From Beroe forskalii (lineage: Eukaryota > Ctenophora > Nuda > Beroida > Beroidae), in NCBI GenBank assembly GCA_011033025.1, contig WFMF01000184.1, forward strand, positions 248,001 through 312,000: 64,000 nucleotides of DNA. Direction: 5' to 3'. The translations under genes and the position numbers were made by a program. A model generated the notes under the pieces. It did no database searches. It worked only from the letters and a program-made list of their open reading frames with translations, and was not told the DNA's origin. Positions within the stretch are counted from its first letter, which is position 1. Each line of letters begins with the position of its first letter. Shown in pieces: positions 56,759-64,000 of this stretch.

Positions 56759-59335
56759 GGAGAAGCCGAGGTAGTCTCTGAGACGAATAGAGGCAATGTA
56801 TGATGATATCTGGTGTCGTCAACAAGGGCCCTAGGATTGATCCTTGAGGAACTCCAGATCTGGAAGAGAGACAATGAGTAGTGCTCCAGGGTGTTTTTAG
56901 AAAAGTATTGTTTTGTACAGATTATTATTCTACTTCCGAACTTCTTCACGCGTTATGTTCGATGATTGTAGACATTGGATTTGCACGCGTAATCATCTCA
57001 AATGGAATGTACAACTTTTACGTGAACTTGTACATGTACAATGTACATAGCGCAATGTGCAATGTACAATGTACAATATTTTGCGTGTATGATGGAGACA
57101 GTTTTCAAGCGAACGTGCTAAGTTCTGTTTGCTCGTGCAGGAACTATTTGCACGTGCAAAGCTCTGTTTGCACGTGCAGGCTCTCTTTACTCGCGCCAGG
57201 TTTTGTTTGCACGTGCCAAGTTCTGTTTGCACGTGCACGTTTATGTACAGCTGTGACGCGTGTCTATGATCATGGATTTAAAAGACTTGAGACATTATTT
57301 TTAGGGATTGCTCTGGACTTTTATTATTCTCACAGCAAGCTGCTTTAACTGAGTTCGAGAGATTTTGGCGGCACTGACTGCAAATTGTCTCGTAGTTTCG
57401 ATGCGTCACCTTCCCAATATTTCACAACTTATTCCTGAAAAATTGTGGTTGGGTTTATTGCTATCATAACGTGCTACTGCGAAACCCCTAGATGATCTAC
57501 GAACTTATTTAACTCATATTTTCTTTATATTTTGCTCTTACTCTTAAAGGAGGTTTTAAGCACGTCACAAGCTGTGTAACCTTCATGTTGTATAATTATA
57601 TTTCTGAAATAACGCATAAATATGCATAATATGTAATACATGGATATTAGTAATACATGGATCGATTGAATTGGGATCGATAAAGACGCCAAATACACTG
57701 TAAATCTTTAACAGAAATTCTATCGAAAGAAAGTGTCCCATTATCAAGCCCCTTATTCAATCGATCTGTGTGCACCTATTATGTATGCGTTTATACGCCG
57801 CGCGCGAGAAATAGGCTATTCAACGTCATCAACTCACTACATCATGCTTTGATAATGACGTCATCAAAACCGCCTATTTCTCCTGCGCGGGGTTTAATAT
57901 ACATCTGGTACAAGAGAATAAATCGTTATTTCATATCTTGTGAGCGCGCAGTGCGGTTTTTTATGATGTATTGGGTAATTTTTGCTAGTTTATATCAAGT
58001 AGAAAATTTGAAAAACATCATAATTATCATAAATATTTCTTGGTTGATTTAATAATATAGATCATTTTCTATCTGTTTCTTGTTTGAACAACATACATAT
58101 CGGTAATGTATAAGCCGACCCGTAAGATCCTGAAATTGTCAGAATATTGACGCTTGAGCAGTGATCCCCAGATTATTGTTAAAAAATGAAATTTGAATCT
58201 TATTAAATTCAATATTATGAACTTATGAAAACACCAAAAAATGATTATATTCAATTTTAAATATAAAATTTCCTTATAATTAACCTGAGGTTTCTTTTTA
58301 ACACGAAAACTTATGATTTTGCCAAGGAAGAAAAAAATGGTTTATGATTAATTTTGATAAAAAGTTTATCGAATCTTCTTTTTTGTTTAATAGTTTAATT
58401 AAAGTTATTGTAATTTTAATGGCGAACTGATCAATGGAAATATGATGTTATTAACCGATGATTAATTGGGCTCAGGTTTTGGTGAGAATAAGAAGTCATG
58501 TTACTCTTGAAATTGAGCTCTAAGATGTCAAATTCTTGATCGTTTGAACTTGGGAATGCGATTTCAATCTTCATTTTCATAACAATCAATCAACCACAAA
58601 TTATTTTCAATAATTCAGCAATCCATTTAGGATTAAACAAGCGATATATTTATACCACTTTTATACATTAATTATAAATCGTCGTATAAAAACTTAAGAA
58701 AAGTGGAAAATATGAATGAAGATATGAACGAAGTTTGTTTCGTTTTAATTATGCTTAGTTATCTTACGACAGGATGTTGAAAACATAAATTCATGAATAC
58801 GGTTGGTATTTTGATCTCAATCGAATACTTATTGAGTGTTGATATGTTGCCTTGTTTAAGTTGCCTGTTGCCGGCTCAAATGTCAAAGTTCTCCACTCAT
58901 TCACAAGCAAATTGTCACTTAAATGATCACAAGCGATATGATTTCCTCAATTATCGTCACACTATCAATGTAGTCTGAGAATTTGTAAAAAAATGTGTAC
59001 AACTTCAAGCCTGCGTATATAATGAATTATTTGGAATATTTCTGTTATTTTTGAAGTTTATTGCCGCATTTTAAAATCGCGTGTAAATATATCTCGATTA
59101 TTACGATATGAAATTTCCACTATAATGTAAAATGAAGTGTCTTATTGACTACATCAAATTGAGCTAAATTCACTGTTCGATTGTGGGACTGGTGGCTAGT
59201 TGGGAATTCCTATTGAAATTCTGCGTATTTCTATAAAAATTGATCACATGACATAACCGGCCAAAACTTATTACGCCGAGTTTAATGTACATTAATTATG
59301 CATATATCTATGGAATTAAGTGAATTTTCTGACAG
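56759..59335. other. Intergenic between the Rap2-like and KH-like genes
   Basis: A degenerate repeat of about 22 bp, TTTGCACGTGCAxxxTCTG, is at 57110-57240, and short GTACAATGTACA repeats at 57028-57080. The rest, 57300-59330, is AT-rich with no supported exon. Frames there encode low-complexity or unrecognised peptides. Confidence 0.5.
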
Positions 59336-59358
59336 CTTCAATCCTGCTGAGAAGGTCT

Positions 59359-62300
59359 ATGATAAGGATAAAGGAAGAACCAGTCGAAGTTATCGAAATA
59401 AAGGACGAATTAGAAGACCCGCCAGAAGACTGTTTTCAAAGTGTAGCTCCTCCTGAAATACCAAGGGAAAATAATCCCTACCTTTCCTTGCAAGATCCTC
59501 GTTGTCATGGAAGCCACGATGTTACGTCACGTGCTAATCGTCAGTCACGTGACAGCGATGCCCAGTCACGTGACGATCAGTACTTGTCTCAGCTGACCAA
59601 CTTTAGCTTTTCGGAAATAATGGAAGATTCGAGAACTTTTGATATTTCGCCCCAACAACACCGAACCCCGCCAGTAAGACGGAGTTCTTCGACCTATTCT
59701 CAAGTGGCTGAACTTTCACAAAGACAAAATATATGATATCCACATCAACACCATCTTTAACAACAGCCACTCAAAGCCCCACTCAAAACCCCACCCAAAA
59801 TCCCACCCAAAACTCGACTCCCACCCCTAATCCCACGCCACACTTCTCTGCACCGGCAGTCATTAAGCCATACTCACACACCACCATCCCTAAATACGAT
59901 AGTCGGGGCAGGGTACTTACCTTAGGCCAGAGGTTGGAGCTAATTCGGCAGAAGAAGGAAGAAGAGGATGAAAGAGGAGGGCAGCAGTCTTCCCCGGTTC
60001 AGACTTCCCCGGTTCAGGTATTGGGCAAAGTTAGAATTTATTCGTATTTGGGGGCAGGGGTGCCAGTATTCAGTAAGCTAAAGCTGTCAATAATGACAGT
60101 AGTGTAAAGGCAGCGGTAACCGATATGAATATGCAACGATGCATTGAAGGATTGACTCAGAGTAAGAACCGCACCTTGTAGTACAAGCAGTTTATTTTTC
60201 ATTGAAGTTCTCTTACAGTATTTTAGGCGTTTTTATCGATCGATTCATGTGCACACATAGGCCATAGGGGTTACTATGCCAGTCATCAATCTCTTGGTCC
60301 TCAGGCCCCTGGTTCAGCCGGTATCCCCTCTTCAAGCCCCACCGGAGAAAACACCTCGTCTGACACTGACACGGCCCGGCACTGTGCAGCAGATAGCAGT
60401 GGTTCAACAAACAAGTTAAAAGAGACAACAAACAATGGGACAGGAAACAGCAACAAGACAGAAAACAGCACGGCAGAAAACAGCAGGACAGAAAACGGCA
60501 ACAGGACTGAAAATCAGACGAACAACAAATCAGAAGAGTCCGGGAACGGTTCTAACTTGGAGATGTTTGCCGGTGAATTGATTATTACATTAGTTGGTTG
60601 AAATCACATCTACTTGGGCTGATCAAATCTGAAAGAATCACTCGCTACGTTCGTTCGGCATTTTATGAGGTGAAATAATTCACTCGCTCCGCTCGTGCAT
60701 TGTTTGAAATTTATAATAAGATGATAATAAAATACCCCAAGATATAAACTACAAGGTAGCTCTGAAGGTCCTGGTGACGGATCAGGTCCAGAACGTCATG
60801 TTCAAGAGAGGCAGGGACCACTACGAGAAAAACGGGTACGATTCCTGGAGAAATGGACATTCCAAATGAACATTCTAGTAGAGTATGATTCCATGGTCCC
60901 CAAATAAACATACAGTTTTTGCCCCGAAAATTTGTTTACGGTAAAGCAGACATGGGAATTTTCCAATAAATCTTCAGCAGACAGGACACTTTCTGAAGGC
61001 ATCTCAGCTTTAAAACTCGATTTATTCCAGGTTACGGATAAGGATCACCAGAACGAAGTTCCCTGAGTACGACGAATGTCAGATTTACACCAAGGGTTAC
61101 CCCAAAGAGGTGACTTGATTAATTTCCCTGGAGGATTTGATGATTTTCCACTCAGTATTATGAGAAACTTTATGTTTGTACCATAGATTCTCAACAAATC
61201 CGGTTACGGTTAGACAAAAAGTGCCGTTTAACCGGTTTTTCGGTAAAGAATTTGTTAATCAACCAGAATCAAAGTATTCGGAATAAAAATATTCGGAATA
61301 AAAATATGCGGAATAAAAATATGCGGAATAAAAATATTCGGAATCAAAATGTTCGGTTTAGTTTCCGGTTTAGTTTCCGGTTTATTTTCCGGTTTAGTTT
61401 TCGGTTTAGTTTCCGGTTCAGTTTCCGGTTTAGTTTCCGGTTCAGTTTCCGCTAAAATGCCCAGTTAACCAGTATTTTGGTCTCGGATAGGTTAACCGGT
61501 CATTTCCTACGGCAGGTCCTGGAAATTCTGTACTCTATCACAGAAGACCTCCGCCAACATTGCAGTCGTGTTCAGTTCTGTCAACCGGACGCTTCAGCCA
61601 GAGACGAAACTATGTTACTGGTGGTTGACAGTCGGATTATTCCTGAGGTAAGAGCAGAATGCCTGAATTGAGATGAAATTTGAGGGAATATGGGAAAATT
61701 AGCAGTTGATTTGATTGAAATTCCCCATGATTTTTTCTCATTGCCAAGACTGAAACACTTCGCTCATTTTTGGATATATTGTGCCAGTTGCTTCGTCACA
61801 TTGCATGCCATAACATTACCCTACACCTTTTATTTTGATTTCCATCATCGTATTTGACATTTCTACAAGAGTACAAGAGTACAAGCTCGTCACCTTTGAT
61901 CAAAATGTTATTATGGTATCAAATTCCTTGCTGAGTTGTTCCGGTGGAGGAAAGGTAAGCGAGTTATCCAGGATATCGAGCAGATGAGTTCAGTTTGGAT
62001 CCGAGTCGAGGATTGGATATCCGAGAACGAGACTGTTGTCAGTGTGACGGGTCACTTGAATCAGATGCGAACTGGACTCAGGTTTTCATAAAAAAAGAAT
62101 AATTTTAGTATTCTGCACGTGCATCGATCGATGAAGGGATCGATATTCGATAAAGGCACACATTTTGCAGCGTGCACAATTTACATTTCATCTTTTCATG
62201 TAGATTTTCTTCGAAAGTGCAGTATTTTCACGCTTTTTTATCGATTCAATTACACGAACTCAAATGGGTCATTCTAGCTCCGTTTCAGTCAGCTGATCGA

Positions 62301-62806
62301 AGTGATCGTTCACTCCGTGCACGCGGAATCCCTCCGTCCCCTCTTCCACTTCATCCCTTCTCCCAGTTACCATGGCAACTCTAACAACAGTAGTCCGTAT
62401 CACGTGATGTCTCGTCATGTGACCGGGCAGATGATCTCCCCCCGCAAGTGGTAAGATATTACAAATCGAGGAATTAGCCGAGTGGGATAATTATCGATCG
62501 ATGAAGGGATTGAAAAAGATTAAAGACGCCAATTTCACAGTGCGTGCCTTTAAATTTTCATACAATTTCCCTCAAAATTGCAGTAATTTTACGCTTCTTT
62601 CCGAAATTGCGATCAATCCATGTGCTCACACATTATAGGGTTATGGGTAACCTGCGGTCCTTGGCAGGTTGCCGTGTGACAGAATGGACTTCCACCACTG
62701 GATGGCGTTCAGAGATTACCGGGTCCTACAGAGAGTACGCAGTAATACGCCTGTCCGTCAGAACTACCGGTCTAGAGACAAGAGTATGAATAGGACGGCT
62801 TACTAA
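59359..62806 (+). CDS. KH-domain-like protein with SUMO-motif N-terminus, eight exons
   Basis: Exons at 59359-60017 (start could lie further 5'), 60305-60572, 60742-60835, 61031-61109, 61516-61647, 62293-62450 and 62668-62806. All joins from 60017 on are in phase; I count seven, or eight if exon one is split. N-terminus: MIRIKEEPVEVIEIKDELED with two psi-K-x-E SUMO-type motifs, then Ser/Pro/Thr-rich sequence and a Lys/Glu-rich helix (TLGQRLELIRQKKEEEDE). Exon two is Asn/Thr/Ser-rich. Exons three to five read like a KH fold: INYKVALKVLV, FKRGRDHYEKNGLRIRIT, EYDECQIYTKGYPKEV, LEILYSITEDL. The canonical GxxG loop is replaced by KRGR. The C-terminus is basic (VRQNYRSRDKSMNRTAY). A one-base break lies at 59712-59735: the first frame stops at 59734-59736 and the second opens at 59733. 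RNA binding is inferred; I cannot name the gene. Confidence 0.72.
59988..60017 (+). repeat. Duplicated exon end before a splice donor (2 x 15 bp)
   Basis: TCTTCCCCGGTTCAG is followed directly by ACTTCCCCGGTTCAG and then the donor gtattg. It encodes SSPVQ-TSPVQ, and 15 bp keeps the frame. This matches the pattern of exon-end duplication seen in other genes of the window. Confidence 0.85.
61255..61460. repeat. Two adjacent tandem repeats in an intron of the KH-like gene
   Basis: First, about six units of 15 bp, TTCGGAATAAAAATA; then about eight units of 12 bp, CCGGTTTAGTTT. The flanks carry TTAACCGGT/ACCGGTT motifs in opposite orientation (61200-61245 and 61462-61502), so the tract sits inside a loose inverted repeat. 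Confidence 0.9.
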
Positions 62807-63008
62807 GATCCCCTGACACAAGCCCCCCCCCCCCCAGGATTAACGTTTCCTAAAACCGTAACACTGAATTCTGATCATGCGAACCCTAGACCTAACTCTA
62901 ACACAAACTGATGTACATGTAGATGCTTATGGGGGGGGGGGGAGCAATACGCCTGTCCGTCAGAACTACCGGTCTAGAGACAAGAGTATGAATAGGACCG
63001 CTTATTGA
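62741..63008 (+). repeat. Duplication of the last coding segment of the KH-like gene
   Basis: The final 66 bases, encoding NTPVRQNYRSRDKSMNRTAY and the stop (62741-62806), recur at 62943-63008 with four or so changes and an intact frame ending TATTGA. Between the copies lie a C run (about 62823-62837) and a G run (about 62932-62942), which are complementary and could pair. Confidence 0.93.
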
Positions 63009-63446
63009 GGAAGGGCACATTATCGTAGGAGCCCGAAATCGTCATGACATTGACCAATCAGAGCGCGAGTTAAGGGCAAAATTCAAATAATAGGATTGTT
63101 TTAGTTTCTAGGTTTGAAATTATTTTGTTCGGATTGGGGATACCATCGTCCATATTTAACAGTTCAGTTTGCCATGTTCGTAACTTTAGTTTACGCGTTT
63201 TTACCATATTTGTTTATTTGTTGTTTCCAGAACTTGAATACTCGAATGTTCAATTTTGAATGTTAAATTTCATTGAATTTTGTAGAAAAAGTTCATCATG
63301 ATGAGCCTAATAAAACCGACTATACTTGATCTAAATTTTTGCGAGAGTTTAAATTTTCTGCTTTTCATAACATAGATTACCCTTCATTTTTGTTTCTTTT
63401 TACCATTATTTGTTATTTAATAACATAATTTTCTCCAGAATAGAGC
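63009..63446. other. Short intergenic stretch or untranslated leader
   Basis: AT-rich, no repeat. An acceptor-like tttctccag at 63431-63439, ten bases before the next ATG, suggests the downstream gene has a 5' untranslated exon. Confidence 0.45.
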
Positions 63447-64000
63447 ATGTCTAAGTTCCCCAGAAGTCGCTTTGAATTCATGTTATATGGCAACACGGCA
63501 GCGGAGTTCCAGAGTCCCAATGAAGGCAAGCTCCCTCGCCCTATCTCTGAACAGGGAAGTCTTCATTTGGCTGGCGACAAGAAACGCAGGAGTCAAAAGA
63601 TGGCTGAGTTGTTTCCTTTCCGCTGCTTTTTCTTCTTGAGGGAGAATCACAGGACAAGGAAAAGAAAAAGGGCTGCGAAGAGAAACCATTGTCCTGACCT
63701 TGATTCGACTGTGAGTGTATCAGGTGACACGACAATACCAAACTTATTTCATGATGTGGCTATGGTGGCTCCCGAACCTGATTCGACTGTGAGTGTACCA
63801 GGTGACACGACAATACCAAACTCAGAATGTGGGTTTATCCTGAAAGTAACTCCAGTGTTACGTGAGGAAACTGGTAAGTTTAACATTGAGTTATCAGTGG
63901 ATGATAAGGACTACCCTGCTGACTTGCACTGTCACAGGGATGTTATCAGCAGTGCTAACATGCACCTTGTTATTGAGGAGAGGTTTGGGAGTGGTAGATG
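63447..64000 (+). CDS. N-terminal part of an unidentified protein, runs off the window
   Basis: An open frame of 184 codons without stop to the window edge, from MSKFPRSRFEFMLYGNTAAE. It contains a basic patch (RTRKRKRAAKRNH, nuclear-signal-like) followed by an internal 17-residue duplication, PDLDSTVSVSGDTTIPN and PEPDSTVSVPGDTTIPN. A more structured region follows (CGFILKVTPVLREETGKFNI). I do not recognise a domain. The tandem repeat of residues comes from a DNA duplication of about 51 bp with a spacer (63700-63823). Confidence 0.6.
   Translation, partial: MSKFPRSRFEFMLYGNTAAEFQSPNEGKLPRPISEQGSLHLAGDKKRRSQKMAELFPFRCFFFLRENHRTRKRKRAAKRNHCPDLDSTVSVSGDTTIPNLFHDVAMVAPEPDSTVSVPGDTTIPNSECGFILKVTPVLREETGKFNIELSVDDKDYPADLHCHRDVISSANMHLVIEERFGSGR

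Noticed and set aside
56881-57348. 155-codon plus-strand frame downstream of the Rap2-like gene
   Set aside because: Its Cys/Val/Arg composition reflects the TTTGCACGTGCA repeat; no recognisable domain or splice context.
61252-61455. Plus-strand frame of NIRNKNMRNKN and FRFSFRFSFR repeats
   Set aside because: Translation of intronic 15-bp and 12-bp tandem repeats.

Overview
The window is a eukaryotic, almost certainly animal, nuclear scaffold. It has multi-exon genes with GT-AG introns, RING/B-box, TFDP, NHL, 7TM-receptor and Rap2 proteins, abundant transposable-element debris, a 100-N gap and one stretch that looks like unclipped low-quality read. Short introns in several genes and a pair of intronless divergent 7TM receptors would suit an early-branching invertebrate such as a sponge, but the phylum cannot be settled from the sequence alone.

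Layout. 115-2372 (-): 5' part of a TRIM gene (RING plus two B-boxes) running off the left edge. 2400-4170: GC-rich intergenic region with a CRE-like motif cluster and small hairpin elements. 4174-8578 (+): TFDP (DP) subunit of E2F, broken near its end where poor sequence begins. 8620-9480: probable assembly artefact. 10115-11010 (+): frameshifted 7TM receptor. 14886-16031 and 26830-28008 (+): two recent intronless 7TM receptor duplicates. Between them on the minus strand lie a complete seven-exon phosphoserine phosphatase (18671-22390) and an intronless N-terminal asparagine amidohydrolase (22837-23724). 28-37 kb: MITEs, satellites, a LINE remnant, the gap and a large palindromic element. 37220-53221 (+): an NHL beta-propeller gene whose introns hold a transposon with perfect 8-bp target-site duplications and huge exon-derived arrays. 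56189-56758 (+): intronless Rap2-like GTPase. 59359-62806 (+): eight-exon KH-like protein. 63447-64000 (+): start of an unidentified gene.

The most interesting signal is a recurrent one. In at least five separate genes the end of an exon together with its 5' splice site (or the terminal coding exon) has been tandemly duplicated, from 2 to about 28 copies: TRIM exon 2, the TFDP DNA-binding exon, PSPH exon 2, two internal exons and the last exon of the NHL gene, and an internal and the last exon of the KH-like gene. Several arrays place multiple intact donor sites in a row. In TFDP only a donor inside the array restores the reading frame. This looks like a genome-wide process that makes minisatellites at exon borders and could create, move or multiply splice sites.

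The genes do not form a pathway. They are ordinary housekeeping and signalling genes: serine synthesis, N-degron deamidation, cell-cycle transcription, small-GTPase signalling and ubiquitin ligation, interspersed with receptors and repeats. Exon boundaries were read by eye from splice consensus, phase and protein similarity. A few junctions do not close in phase, and these are stated in the entries.
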